This document shows, in pieces, positions 17,101-25,281 of a DNA stretch of 37,452 bases (its first letter is position 1; each line of letters begins with the position of its first letter). The notes below the pieces were generated by a model. That model worked only from the letters and a program-made list of their open reading frames with translations, was not told the origin of the DNA and searched no databases. Both the position numbers and the translations under genes were made by a program. Source of the DNA: JBEIHX01 sp040381075 (GTDB lineage: Bacteria; Pseudomonadota; Alphaproteobacteria; Caulobacterales; Aquidulcibacteraceae); assembly GCA_040381075.1 (NCBI GenBank), contig JBEIHX010000033.1:1-37452 (forward strand), in the 5' to 3' direction.

Positions 17101-17760
17101 CGGTCAATGGAAGGCTACCTCATGTCGCGCGCGACCGATTCTGAGGACGAGCCCCCGCTGGGTCTCGCTGAGGGGCAGCAATATCTTGATTACAACAAAT
17201 CCGCCTGGGTGTTCTGGGGCCTGCGCCACACCATGGGGGCGGACAGGGTGAACGCCGCCCTGCGTCGGCTATTGAACCAGTACGGTCGCAAAGGTCCGCC
17301 CTATCCCACAACCCTCGACCTTGTCGCCGCCCTGCGCGCCGAGGCAGGTCCGGAATGGGCCCAGCTCATCACGGATTACTTTGACCGCATCACGCTGTGG
17401 GAGCTGTCCCTGACTGCGGACGACGTGACGCTCACGCAGTCCGGTGGGGGATGGACCGCCGACGTCCGGTTCGCCGCTGACAAACTGGTCGCCTCGCAGG
17501 AGACCGGCGAAGAAACCTCCGTCCTGAAGCAGGGCGAAGCCCTCAACGAGTGGGTCGAAATCGGCTTTTACGAGAAAGACCCCAGGGAAACGCTGGGCGC
17601 TGAGTGGATGCGGATTGAACGGGTGCGCGTGACCGCAAAGGATGGTCGCGCGCGGATCCAGTTGCCGCGCAAGCCCGCCTATGTCCTGCTCGATCCGCGT
17701 CGCATTCTCATCGAACGCAATGTGAAGGACAATGTCGCCGAATTGGGGAATGCGGCCTGA
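14134..17760 (+). CDS. ABC-2-type permease fused to M1-family aminopeptidase
   Basis: A 1208-residue fusion. Residues about 1-590 contain about twelve hydrophobic helices in two six-helix sets, an ABC-2-like permease duplicated in one chain. Residues about 620-1190 are an extracytoplasmic M1 metallopeptidase. It has a GAMEN-like exopeptidase motif (TIPFSENIGF), the zinc motif HEIAHQWFGHQ with His939, Glu940 and His943, and the third ligand Glu963 in LSEGLTEH. The spacing to that Glu is 19 residues instead of the usual 18, as I recall for this fused subfamily. The gene follows its ATPase by 11 bp with GGGGGCG before the ATG. The fusion suggests peptide trimming coupled to transport, but the substrate and direction are not known. 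A strong hairpin follows the stop. Confidence 0.92.
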   Translation: MLARLLPFELKLHFNQVGFWVAAGILALIGYFAASTDSIVLGAAGGEKIKINGALVVATQIGFFSFLPILFASVFVVTGIMRDETAKSLEIVHATPVSTFDMIAARMIGVLLATFAVVLAGVIGLFAGQFATWTDKEKLGPVNPLFYLHPALFLGFVNSALLTALFTAIAGLTRSRMMVYTGAIGLLILYLSVGLFVGEDASDLVLSLSDPFGLSAIQVITEFWPAFEQNSRLVPLVGYFGLNRLVWFIASLVVLAAMFRFFPRGVASGRSRRAVAVANPNASLAPRRLSKPLSEGILAAAWSRCQFEYLAAVRSVAFAILLSLAIALFALTVYVQAEFAPEPLLPTSAQMATAAAASVLLPMLCLIVFFSGEIFWREKTYKILELVDSTRVSNVALLIGKWFALSGVILSVLFTAMLVGVAAQVILGGPDLNLWTHFQLVMVSYGPDFLIWGGLALFIQNFTPNRIVGMVAVAAVLVGVMFFLPQTPVYHPLLNVGRLPTGGYSEMNGLGDMLTFQWTLAYWGAFTVLLAVISAWLWRRGLNPTFISRLRGQGGRLGPVTAGVGVLAVCGFTGAGAVLYKGYSIDNTFRNQDQTERYLAAAEKSLGDRLDDPAPKVRDVRVSVDMFPETRTARVTGRYRLENSTGAAISELVITLPSEKRDSVKALQLDGATEIRRGPQKDPELGDESVRLFRFSPALAPGASTQLSFDLVTPPPQIGDDSPILRNGTFVNGELLMPRIGLADFRLRDKDKRRKRGLAELERLPEREDMAARQFNFFGRNSDYVTFQASFCTAPDQIPIAPGRMVRSYEKDGRACRDYQPVEPIANFFAFVSARYAVKRDVWNGPNGERVPIEVFFHAPHAFNVDLMLDAMKKSLAAYTRAFGPYQYSDLRIMEFPYANFAQSFAGTIPFSENIGFIRDPGDPKDIKRIDLATYVTMHEIAHQWFGHQLVPGETKGFNVLSEGLTEHAAMSAYETAYGWATARRLVERRSMEGYLMSRATDSEDEPPLGLAEGQQYLDYNKSAWVFWGLRHTMGADRVNAALRRLLNQYGRKGPPYPTTLDLVAALRAEAGPEWAQLITDYFDRITLWELSLTADDVTLTQSGGGWTADVRFAADKLVASQETGEETSVLKQGEALNEWVEIGFYEKDPRETLGAEWMRIERVRVTAKDGRARIQLPRKPAYVLLDPRRILIERNVKDNVAELGNAA

Positions 17761-17765
17761 TTATC

Positions 17766-17791
17766 CTGGGCGGCGGATATGCGCCGCCCGG
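17766..17791. terminator. Strong GC hairpin between convergent genes
   Basis: GGGCGGCG (17768-17775), loop GATATG, then CGCCGCCC (17782-17789), extended by two more pairs across a mismatch. It starts right after the aminopeptidase stop and lies before the convergent histidine kinase stop at 17850. There is no immediate T tract, so intrinsic termination is plausible but not proven. It may serve both directions. Confidence 0.6.
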
Positions 17792-17849
17792 GCTCTGGCG
17801 GGGCTGTTTCTTCGCCGGATTTCTGCACCCGCAGGAGGCGTCGCGTGTC

Positions 17850-19202
17850 TTAGCGCCTGCGATCCGGCCGGGCTCTTTCTCCCGGCCAGCGCAGGCGCGC
17901 CGACAGGCCGCCGAGGTCGCTGCGCGCCAGCGACAGTGCGCCCCCCGAGGTCTGGGCAAGGTCGCAGGCGATAGCCAGGCCCAGGCCCTGACCAGGGCCT
18001 CGCTGATCGAGCCGCACGCCCCGTTGCATGGCCGCCGACATCTGTTCCTCAGCTATGCCCGGGCCGTCATCGTCGATCCAGATGCTCAGCCCATCAGTAT
18101 CCTGACGTGTCGTGATGCGCACCTGTAACTGCGCGTGTTTGGCGGCATTGTCGATCAGGGCGCCAAACAGATCCATTGCGCCGTCTTCCGCCATGCGCAG
18201 GCGATCGGCGTCACTCGATAGATTGACAAAACGCACGCTGGTATTGGCGTACGCGCGCGCGATCACACTGATCAGTCGATCCAGCAGTGCGCGCACAGGA
18301 AGGAGCGTCGCCACGTCGCTGCCGGCAAGTGAGGCGGCCGCAAGCTCAGAATTGACCGCCTGCTCCAGAACGGAAAGGCTGCGCTCCACATCCGCGCGAT
18401 CGGGCTGCGGCAGACCGCTCGCCTGCAGTTTGAGGGCGGTCAGGGGAGTCTTCAGTGAATGCGCGAGGTTCTGGGCGCGCAAGCGCGCGCGCGCCATTTC
18501 GCCTGCGCGCGCATCTGCAAGCGCGTTGATCTTGTGGGCAAGCGGTGCGACCTCGGCCGGGAACGCATCAGCGCTCAGGCGCGCATTCGGATCTTCCTGA
18601 AGCTGGTCAAGGGCCTGACGCACCGCGGTGAGCGGCTTCAATCCCCAGACGATCTGGGTCCACGCGGCGAGCAGAAGAAACAGCCACAGGATGGCGAGGG
18701 ACACTGCAAGCTCCCCCGCAAAGGCGGCCTGAGCGGCGTCTGCAAAGGCATGGTCGGCGGCCACCTGGATGAGGACGGCGGGTCCCTCCGCCGACGGCCG
18801 GATTTCGCGCGCTGCCTGCCTCACCGTTTCTTCAAACGGTCCAGCTCCAAACTGCGCTGTCCATCCGTTGGAGCGCACGCCAGCTTCGGACGGTAGTGCG
18901 CCATCCCACAGCGATCGCGAGGCAAGCACGCCAGCGTCGGTGCTCAGCCGCCAGTACAGGCCGCCGCCCGGGGTTTGCAGGCGTGGATCACTCGGGGGCG
19001 CGCCGAGCTGGGGGGCGCCTGCCGCGTCAAGGCTGAGGGAAGCCGCCAAGACGCCGCCGAGCCGCTCGAGATCGGATTGCGCCTGCCGGTCAACGTGGCG
19101 TTCAAACAGGAGCGAAAGCGCGGCCCACGCCAAGACCAGGGCAAGTCCGACGGCGCTCGCCGCCATGCCCATCAATCGCAGGCGCAGCGAGCGGGTGTTC
19201 AT
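17850..19202 (-). CDS. Sensor histidine kinase (PhoQ/QseC-like architecture)
   Basis: A 450-residue inner-membrane kinase. It has TM1 at about residues 10-33, a periplasmic sensor of about 130 residues, TM2 at about 165-188, then a HAMP-like linker. The HisKA helix carries phospho-acceptor His248 (NLAHSLKTPLTALKLQ). The HATPase domain has an N-box (LIDNAAKHA), G1 (IDDDGPGIAEEQ) and G2 (GQGLGLAIA). Translation is coupled to the upstream response regulator by an ATGA overlap. With the PepSY gene it forms a three-gene operon, so its signal is likely linked to the PepSY protein or a metal or envelope condition. The signal itself is not evident. Confidence 0.9.
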   Translation of the reverse strand: MNTRSLRLRLMGMAASAVGLALVLAWAALSLLFERHVDRQAQSDLERLGGVLAASLSLDAAGAPQLGAPPSDPRLQTPGGGLYWRLSTDAGVLASRSLWDGALPSEAGVRSNGWTAQFGAGPFEETVRQAAREIRPSAEGPAVLIQVAADHAFADAAQAAFAGELAVSLAILWLFLLLAAWTQIVWGLKPLTAVRQALDQLQEDPNARLSADAFPAEVAPLAHKINALADARAGEMARARLRAQNLAHSLKTPLTALKLQASGLPQPDRADVERSLSVLEQAVNSELAAASLAGSDVATLLPVRALLDRLISVIARAYANTSVRFVNLSSDADRLRMAEDGAMDLFGALIDNAAKHAQLQVRITTRQDTDGLSIWIDDDGPGIAEEQMSAAMQRGVRLDQRGPGQGLGLAIACDLAQTSGGALSLARSDLGGLSARLRWPGERARPDRRR

Positions 19203-19864
19203 TCGCCAGCCCTTGCCAGCACGTACCCGAAACCGCGCCGGGTTTCGATCACGCCGCTCCCCAGCTTCCTGCGCAGTCGCGCCACCAGCGCTTCGATGGC
19301 GTTCACGTCCAGTACGTCCACACCATGCAGCCGCTCCGCGATTTCGCTTGCGGGGGCAGGGCGTCCATCAGCATGGGCAAGGATGTCGAGCAGGCGATAC
19401 TCCAGTGAGGAAAGCTTCAGAGGCGCGCCATCCAGAAAGGCGCGCGCCCGAAATGCATCGATGGTCAGGCGTCCCACCTGCATAAGCGCACCTGTGCGTC
19501 CCGCGGCGCGTCGGATCAGGCCCCGCATGCGGGCAATCAGTTCTGCGGCCTCAAACGGTTTGGCCAGATAGTCGTCGGCCCCCGCTTCGATACCCTCCAC
19601 CTTCTCAGCCCAGGACCCGCGGGCCGAAAGTACGATGACCGGCGCGCACATTCCTTCCGTGCGCCAGCGCTTGGGGATCGTGAGCCCATCCAGCCTCGGC
19701 AATCCCAGATCAAGGACGATGACGTCAAAGGCTTCCTCTGAACCCAACCGCCAGGCATCAGGCCCATCTGCACACCGGTCAACGTGGAACCCTGCGCGCA
19801 CCAAAGCCGCCCCGACACCGCTCTGGATGACAGGATCATCCTCCACCAGAAGTGCTCGCATCAC
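19199..19864 (-). CDS. OmpR/PhoP-family response regulator
   Basis: A 221-residue regulator. The receiver domain spans residues 1-118 with the acidic pair Glu8/Asp9, phospho-acceptor Asp52 (IVLDLGLPRLDG), a switch serine in VLSARG and the conserved lysine in YLAKPF. The winged helix spans about 125-220 (LSSLEYRLLDILAHADG, ending RRGFGYVLAR). It is the cognate partner of the downstream kinase, with ATGA overlaps on both sides. It probably controls its own operon and the divergent PepSY/porin genes through the direct repeats at 20321-20336. Confidence 0.93.
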   Translation of the reverse strand: MMRALLVEDDPVIQSGVGAALVRAGFHVDRCADGPDAWRLGSEEAFDVIVLDLGLPRLDGLTIPKRWRTEGMCAPVIVLSARGSWAEKVEGIEAGADDYLAKPFEAAELIARMRGLIRRAAGRTGALMQVGRLTIDAFRARAFLDGAPLKLSSLEYRLLDILAHADGRPAPASEIAERLHGVDVLDVNAIEALVARLRRKLGSGVIETRRGFGYVLARAGE

Positions 19865-20295
19865 TCCCGCTCCAACTTCAGGACAGCGCCGCTGGCGGCG
19901 TCCAGCTCCACCTCGATCACCCGCCCGCGTGGCGAGAGGATCGTGAACTCATAGACGTCGCCGCTGTCCTTCGCGTCGAGTTCGACTTCGACAATTTCGC
20001 CCGGGGCTGCAGCCAGCGCCGCATCCCGGATGGCAGTGAATGGCAGGCGTTTCGGTGACGCGGTATCGTGCAGCGCCCCCCCGCGCCCATGCGCAGGCCG
20101 GTCGTGTGCGCGTGGCGTCGTTTGTTCGGCAAGCATGGGGCGGGAATTTCCGCCGTTATCGGTGTGCTGGGACGGTGGCGTTACTGGCGACCGCGCTGGT
20201 TCCGCCGCCGCCCCGCGCGCGCCTCGCGGCGCGCCGTCACAGGCGCACAGTGCAGCCATCGCGCTGAGCACCACACTTGCGAAATGAAGACCCAT
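19861..20295 (-). CDS. PepSY-domain lipoprotein-like exported protein
   Basis: A 144-residue protein. Residues 1-21 are a signal sequence (MGLHFASVVLSAMAALCACDG) whose LCAC resembles a lipobox, so it may be lipidated. A low-complexity linker follows to about residue 80. Residues about 84-144 are a PepSY domain (FTAIRDAALAAAPGEIVEVEL, YEFTILSPRGRVIEVELDAASGAVL). PepSY domains are small periplasmic modules often encoded with two-component systems and proposed to modulate proteases or sensors. Its stop overlaps the response-regulator ATG. The ribosome-binding site before the ATG at 20295 is weak. A longer frame upstream would bury the signal peptide, so I reject it. Confidence 0.8.
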   Translation of the reverse strand: MGLHFASVVLSAMAALCACDGAPRGARGAAAEPARSPVTPPSQHTDNGGNSRPMLAEQTTPRAHDRPAHGRGGALHDTASPKRLPFTAIRDAALAAAPGEIVEVELDAKDSGDVYEFTILSPRGRVIEVELDAASGAVLKLERE

Positions 20296-20320
20296 GTACG
20301 CAATCCAACGCCACCGAAGC

Positions 20321-20359
20321 TGACGCCCGCCTGACGACGTTCGGCGGCGCGCCGTCAGG
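20321..20359. promoter_or_regulatory. Candidate response-regulator binding site in the divergent PepSY promoter
   Basis: TGACG at 20321-20325 and 20332-20336 are direct repeats with an 11-bp period, the geometry used by OmpR/PhoB-type dimers. CCTGACG at 20330-20336 also pairs with CGTCAGG at 20353-20359 as an inverted repeat. The cluster lies between the divergent PepSY genes, 26 bp from one start and 69 bp from the other. Binding by the adjacent regulator is inference. Confidence 0.4.
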
Positions 20360-20427
20360 TGGTCGCCTGCACAAACCAGCCCGGTCACGCCAGGCGCGCC
20401 TGACCGCTGATACAAAAGGAGACACCG

Positions 20428-20841
20428 ATGGCAAGACTTTCCCCATTACGGATCACAATCGCAGCCGGCGCCGCCGTCGTGGCCATCCTCGGCCTCTCCG
20501 CGGCGGCCGGCGCGTTTTCCGATCAATCCCGCATGCCTGCAGCCTCCAGCGCGACAGCCCCGTCAGGTCAGGTCATGCAGCCTGGCCAGGCCGGCCAGCC
20601 AGCCACCGCCCCCCAGACCTTTGCAGGTCCCGGATATCTGCCCACCCCCGAGGCGCTGGCCGCCATCGGCATCGTCAATCCGCTCAAGGTCGAGCGGGAG
20701 TTCAACCACATCGAAGTGCTGCACCGCGACGCGCAGGGCCGGCTCGTCGAGACCTATCTGGACGCCCACTCGGGGGCCGTCCTGAAGCAGGAATACGACG
20801 TGCGCAATGATCGCCGCGGACGCGGGCGCGACGATGATTGA
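20428..20841 (+). CDS. Exported PepSY-like protein
   Basis: A 137-residue protein with AAGGAG nine nt before the ATG. Residues about 7-30 are a signal peptide (LRITIAAGAAVVAILGLSAA). A Gln/Pro/Ala-rich linker runs to about 75. The C-terminal stretch (VEREFNHIEVLHRDAQGRLVE, YLDAHSGAVLKQEYDV) is the second half of a PepSY fold, followed by an Arg/Asp tail. It is divergent from the PepSY/two-component operon and is probably one of its targets, a common arrangement in which a PepSY protein feeds back on the sensor. Confidence 0.78.
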   Translation: MARLSPLRITIAAGAAVVAILGLSAAAGAFSDQSRMPAASSATAPSGQVMQPGQAGQPATAPQTFAGPGYLPTPEALAAIGIVNPLKVEREFNHIEVLHRDAQGRLVETYLDAHSGAVLKQEYDVRNDRRGRGRDDD

Positions 20842-21064
20842 TGCAGCAGTGTGATCCACGGATGCGAACCAAGCACTCGGAACGCGCGCGCAGGCCCGAG
20901 CGTGCGCAACAGCCTGGCGCGCGCCTGCCCGATGCGCCTATCGGCGCTCTGGGCCTTTGGGGCGCGGCCCCGCGCCGGGTCGCCTGTCCGAGGCGTGATT
21001 TGACGATCGATCGCCAGGCAAGTACCGCCGCCTCGTCGGGGCGAGGCACTGAAAGGCGCGATCA

Positions 21065-22462
21065 ATGACGGCTGTAAAGCAGAGCCTGCGCGCGTTCGCC
21101 TTCGCCATCGTCGCCAGCCTCGTCACGCCGGCCATCGCGGATGAGCGAGGGGGGAGGCATGGCGAAGGCCTTGGTCTGCCCGATTGGCTGCGCGTCACAG
21201 GCGAAGTGCGCGCGCGCTACGAGACGCTGGACGGACAGTTTCGAGCCGGCGGCGGGGGAGGCGATCAAATCCTTGTGCTGCGAAGCCTTGCCTTGGTTGA
21301 AGCTGATGCCGGCGCCTTCACGCTTGGCGTCGAATTCCAGGACAGCCGCGCCTACCTCGATGACCCCGGAACGCCGATTTCGCCCGGCATCGTCAATCCG
21401 CTTGACGTTCTGCAGGCCTACATCCGGCTCGATTTGCAGGATCCGCCAGGCTTTGAAGAGACGAGCCTTACCCTGGGCCGACAGACCCTCTCCATTGGCA
21501 GTCAGCGCGTTCTCGAGCGTGTCGACATGGCGAATGTCATCGCAAGCTTTGCCGCTCTTTATTGGCGCGGGGTGACGACACATGGCGACGAATTGCACGT
21601 GACGGCTTTCGCGCCTGTCGCGCGACTGCCGGATGATCTTCCATCCATGGATGACAACCGCATGTCTGGTGATGAAGAGCAGTGGGGCCGGCGGGCTTGG
21701 GGCGTCCACTGGCGTGACAGGAATTTCGCCGACATAGACGATCTGTGGGCCGAAGTGTATCTTTATGGTCTTCATGAGCAGGACGCCAGCGGCGCACCGA
21801 CGCCCAATCGGGACTATCTGCAGCCAGGCGTGCGACTGTCGCGCGCCGCAAGACCGGGAGTGGTTGACTTCGAGTTCGAGGCTGCGCGCCGCACCGGTTC
21901 GCGCCGCCAATCCAGCGCACCGGGCGATATCGTCGATCTCAAGGTCGACGCCGCGATGCTCTATGCTCACGCAGGCTATACCTTTGACCATCCCTGGCGG
22001 CCACGGATCGCACTGGATTACATCTATGCAAGCGGCGACAGTGATCCCCTGGACGGCCGCTACGGGCAGTTCGAGCGGCTATTCGGAGCGCGCCGCGCCG
22101 ATCTCGGCAATACCGGCATTCACGGGCCCCTCACGCCGGCGAACATCAACGCACCCGGATGGCGCATCGAGATTGCCCCCGGCGCGCGGATCGACGCCCG
22201 GCTTGCCTACAAGGCGGCGTTTCTGGCCGAGTCCCGCGACGCATGGGTCGATGCGCGCCTCGTGGATCCACAAGGCCTTTCGGGCAGTTTCATCGGCCAT
22301 GCCTGGGACCTTCGCAGCCGCCTCTGGCTCGTTGCGCATAGTCTGCGCATGGAGGTTGGCGCGTCGGCGCTCATACCTGGAGGATTCGCCAGGCGTGCGC
22401 CGGGCGGGCCGCGCCCGGCGCGCACGCTCTTTGGCTATGTCCAATTGACACAGAGCTTCTGA
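21065..22462 (+). CDS. Alginate-export-family outer-membrane beta-barrel
   Basis: A 465-residue exported protein. The signal peptide covers residues 1-25 (ending TPAIA-DE). The remainder alternates polar and hydrophobic residues as in beta-strands, beginning with the family-typical WLRVTGEVRARYETLDGQF. It contains ALVEADAGAFTLGVEFQDSR, LTLGRQTLSIGSQRVLER and LDYIYASGD, all characteristic of AlgE-like (Alginate_exp) porins, and ends in a terminal Phe as the BAM signal requires. No alginate genes are present, so it is probably a general or sugar-acid porin. It lies 223 bp downstream of the PepSY gene on the same strand and may be in the same regulon. The start is supported by the signal peptide only. 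Confidence 0.82.
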   Translation: MTAVKQSLRAFAFAIVASLVTPAIADERGGRHGEGLGLPDWLRVTGEVRARYETLDGQFRAGGGGGDQILVLRSLALVEADAGAFTLGVEFQDSRAYLDDPGTPISPGIVNPLDVLQAYIRLDLQDPPGFEETSLTLGRQTLSIGSQRVLERVDMANVIASFAALYWRGVTTHGDELHVTAFAPVARLPDDLPSMDDNRMSGDEEQWGRRAWGVHWRDRNFADIDDLWAEVYLYGLHEQDASGAPTPNRDYLQPGVRLSRAARPGVVDFEFEAARRTGSRRQSSAPGDIVDLKVDAAMLYAHAGYTFDHPWRPRIALDYIYASGDSDPLDGRYGQFERLFGARRADLGNTGIHGPLTPANINAPGWRIEIAPGARIDARLAYKAAFLAESRDAWVDARLVDPQGLSGSFIGHAWDLRSRLWLVAHSLRMEVGASALIPGGFARRAPGGPRPARTLFGYVQLTQSF

Positions 22463-22504
22463 GCGCCGCCCGCCACGCCCTTGCCTCAGTCAATGCAGCC
22501 GCGT

Positions 22505-24040
22505 TTACAGATCAAACTCGATCTGCTGGCTGCGCGCGGTGCGCTTGCGACGTCGCTCGGTGGGCTTAAGGCCGGACTTGCGACTGCCGTGCCGCGCCTG
22601 AATGGCGTTGGCGGCGTCGCGGTAGGACGCGCCGCCCCTCACCGCATAGACGGCTGCGCGTGCGCTGGCGGCGGCCTCGACGTGGTCCACCATTGGTCGA
22701 GGATAGGTTCGGCCAAGTTCAACACCGCGCGCCGCCAGAAATTCAGTCGGGGCCGTCCACGGCTCGTGAATGAAGTCGTCAGGCAGCGTAGCGAGTTCGG
22801 GCACAAAACTGCGGATGAAGGCGCCACGAGGATCCTGGTCGCGCGATTGCTTGACCGGGTTGTAGATCCGCGCCGTGTTGACGCCCGTGACGCCGGACTG
22901 CATCTGCGCCTGGGGATAATGAATGCCGGGTTCAAAGTCGGTAAAGAGCCGCGCCAGCGCCTGAGCGGGTCTGCGCCAGTCCTGCCAAAGGTGATAGCTG
23001 GAGAAGGCCATCACCATGCTGCGCATGCGGAAGTTCAGCCACCCAGTCGTGGCCAGCGAGCGCATGCATGCATCAACGAAGGGAAAGCCGGTGCGTCCCT
23101 GCGCCCAGGCCTCGGTGATCTGCGCATGGTCCGGTGTAATCGGGCGCAGGGTTTCATAGGCCGGATGCAGTGCGCGACGCTCAATTTCCGGTTCGTCCTC
23201 GAGCTTCTGGATGAAATGGCAGTGCCAGTGGAGGCGCGAGGTGAAAGAGCCGATCGACTGTGCAAATTCATCATCGCCTGCCGTGCGCCAGCGCGCCTGC
23301 GCGCGGCGCGCCGCCCGATAGGCCTCGCGCACCGAAATGCAGCCGAATGCAAGATGGGCGCTGATCCGCGAACAGGCCTCCGCCCCCTCCAGGGGAGAGG
23401 ACATCGCACGCCGATAGGTGCGCCCGCGCTCGCCGAGAAAGCTGCGCAGCCGCATCACTCCTTCCATCCTTCCGCCCCGATCGCGGGCAGGGCAGGCGTC
23501 CTCGGCGAGCCCGAGCCCTGCCGCGTCGGGCAGGACGTCGCCCGGCGCATCGACGCCGTGCAGGCTCTCTGGCGCCGGCCAGGGATCCGCGCACATCATC
23601 ATGTCCCAGCGCCGCGCCCAACCGTCGCGTGAGGCGGCCGCGCGCCAGACGCCAAACTGACGATGCTCAATGACCGTGACGCTGGCGCGCCGGGCCCAGG
23701 CGCGCACCGCCCTGTCGCGCGCATAGGTCCACAAAAGGCCGGTTTCCTCATGTGCATGAACAGCCGCGATCCCATGGCGGGCGTGAATCTCCGCCAAGAT
23801 GGCGACCGCCTCGCCCGTCCGGATGACAAGACGTCCGCCGCGCTCGCTCAGCGCCCGGGCAAGATCTTCAAGGCTTTCACGCAGGAATTCGAAATGGCGC
23901 CCGGCCATTTCGGGCAGCCGCCACAGCTCCGGCTCCAGGATGTATAGCCCAAGCACGGGCCGTCCGCCGGCTGCGGCTGCACATAACGCTGCGTGATCGT
24001 GAACTCTCAGATCACGCTTGAACCAAACGACGTTGATCAC
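22505..24040 (-). CDS. Cryptochrome/photolyase family protein with antenna domain
   Basis: A 511-residue flavoprotein of the photolyase/cryptochrome family. It starts with GTG (24040), which overlaps the TGA of the upstream gene. Residues about 1-130 are the alpha/beta antenna-binding domain (INVVWFKRDLRVHDHAAL is diagnostic). The FAD-binding helical domain spans about 200-440. It carries RTGFPFVDACMRSLATTGWL, NFRMRSMVMAF and the FEPGIHYPQAQMQSG / RIYNPVKQS segment that contacts FAD and DNA. The C-terminal tail is basic (RRRKRTARSQ). Likely function is light-driven repair of UV photoproducts. Whether CPD or 6-4, or signalling, cannot be told from motifs alone. Confidence 0.87.
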   Translation of the reverse strand: MINVVWFKRDLRVHDHAALCAAAAGGRPVLGLYILEPELWRLPEMAGRHFEFLRESLEDLARALSERGGRLVIRTGEAVAILAEIHARHGIAAVHAHEETGLLWTYARDRAVRAWARRASVTVIEHRQFGVWRAAASRDGWARRWDMMMCADPWPAPESLHGVDAPGDVLPDAAGLGLAEDACPARDRGGRMEGVMRLRSFLGERGRTYRRAMSSPLEGAEACSRISAHLAFGCISVREAYRAARRAQARWRTAGDDEFAQSIGSFTSRLHWHCHFIQKLEDEPEIERRALHPAYETLRPITPDHAQITEAWAQGRTGFPFVDACMRSLATTGWLNFRMRSMVMAFSSYHLWQDWRRPAQALARLFTDFEPGIHYPQAQMQSGVTGVNTARIYNPVKQSRDQDPRGAFIRSFVPELATLPDDFIHEPWTAPTEFLAARGVELGRTYPRPMVDHVEAAASARAAVYAVRGGASYRDAANAIQARHGSRKSGLKPTERRRKRTARSQQIEFDL

Positions 24041-25281
24041 GGTGCGGCCATGCAGGCAAGAAAGTCTGGAATCCGCTCACGGAACTTGAAGAAGCCGGCT
24101 CTTGCGTGTGGCCAAGCGCGCTCATCAAATGTGCGACGGATCATGGACATCCGTATGCCTTCGCGGGCGAGCACGGGCGCAAGCTCAGCCATCGTCCATG
24201 CAGTGAGGCCTACCGGCGCGTAGGGCGTGATGACCTCCCGCACGCCAAGCGCCTTGGCCCAGGAGATGACGCCAGCTGGGCCCACCGTCTGATCAGCTGG
24301 CGCGGCGAACGCCTTGCCTGCACGCGCCAGCGCATCCTCGAGCGCGCCATCACCAAAGCGCATCGCCGGGCCCTGCATGTCGCCGATCCGGACAGGGCGC
24401 AGGGCGCATACCCCCTTGATGTCAGACCCGATCGCGAGGCTCTCCGGGTGGAGATCATCCTCATGCAGGAGAAGGCCGGCGCTGCCTTCGCGAGGGCTTT
24501 GCACTGGCCCGAGCGCGCGGGCCGGCGCCTGCGGGGCCGGGCCTGTCAGGCAGGCGGGGTTCTCATCCAGAAGGCCCTCAGGATTGAACCGCCCAAGGGT
24601 CTTTTCCCTGATGTTGCTTGCGCGCGCAACGTAGTGTTTGCCGGGAGTCTGCAGGCCCGCCACCCATCGCCACGAGAGCGTGTTCGACGCGGGGTCAGCG
24701 TCGAGCAGATGTTTGAACATGAAGTCGGCGCCCAATTGCCAGGGCAGGCGAAGCGTAAAAATCCAGATCGAGGCGAACCACATGCGGGCATGGTTGTGGA
24801 TCCAGCCGTATTGGCGCAGTTCGCTGACCCACGCGTCAAAACAGGAGATCCCGCTGGCAGCCTGTGTGGCGGCCTCAACCCTGGCGCGGAGCGCGCCATC
24901 GCGCGCGAGCTCGGCCTGGAGGGCGCGCCGCTCTGCGTTGAAGCTGGCGAGCGTAGCTGGTCTGAGCTCCAGCCAGCCTTTCCAGTAGGTGCGCCAGAAT
25001 ACTTCCTGGATGAATTTCTCAGCTGCCGCAAAGCCGTGCAGTCGCAACACCGCCGCGATCACCTCCTCCTCGGTGATCATGCGCCGGCGGATCCAGGGGG
25101 ACAGCAAGGAAATGTTGGATCGGTCCTGCGGCCCGCGATCAATGTTGCGGTCTCGCGCATAGGCGCGCCCAGCGAGCGGTGCGAAGGCCTGCAGGCGGTT
25201 CAGCCCGGCCTCTCGGGTCGGCTTCCAGATCAGGGGGTCCGGCGCGGGGGCAGGGGAAACGGCGAACAGGTCTTGCTGCAT
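24037..25281 (-). CDS. Antenna-less photolyase-like FAD-binding protein
   Basis: A 414-residue protein with the FAD-binding half of a photolyase but no N-terminal antenna domain. It starts MQQDLFAV and reaches the helical domain by about residue 20. Segments such as FIQEVFWRTYWKGWLE, LRQYGWIHNHARMWFASIW and the strongly conserved LLDADPASNTLSWRWVAG (FAD pocket and electron-transfer tryptophans) are typical. A C-terminal region of about 150 residues (LHEDDLHPESL to the end) is unlike the rest of the family and could be a second, alpha/beta-type domain. It is coupled to the full-length photolyase downstream (GTGA overlap), suggesting the two work together. An ATG three codons upstream (25290) is an alternative start. 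Reaction not known. Confidence 0.82.
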   Translation of the reverse strand: MQQDLFAVSPAPAPDPLIWKPTREAGLNRLQAFAPLAGRAYARDRNIDRGPQDRSNISLLSPWIRRRMITEEEVIAAVLRLHGFAAAEKFIQEVFWRTYWKGWLELRPATLASFNAERRALQAELARDGALRARVEAATQAASGISCFDAWVSELRQYGWIHNHARMWFASIWIFTLRLPWQLGADFMFKHLLDADPASNTLSWRWVAGLQTPGKHYVARASNIREKTLGRFNPEGLLDENPACLTGPAPQAPARALGPVQSPREGSAGLLLHEDDLHPESLAIGSDIKGVCALRPVRIGDMQGPAMRFGDGALEDALARAGKAFAAPADQTVGPAGVISWAKALGVREVITPYAPVGLTAWTMAELAPVLAREGIRMSMIRRTFDERAWPHARAGFFKFRERIPDFLACMAAP

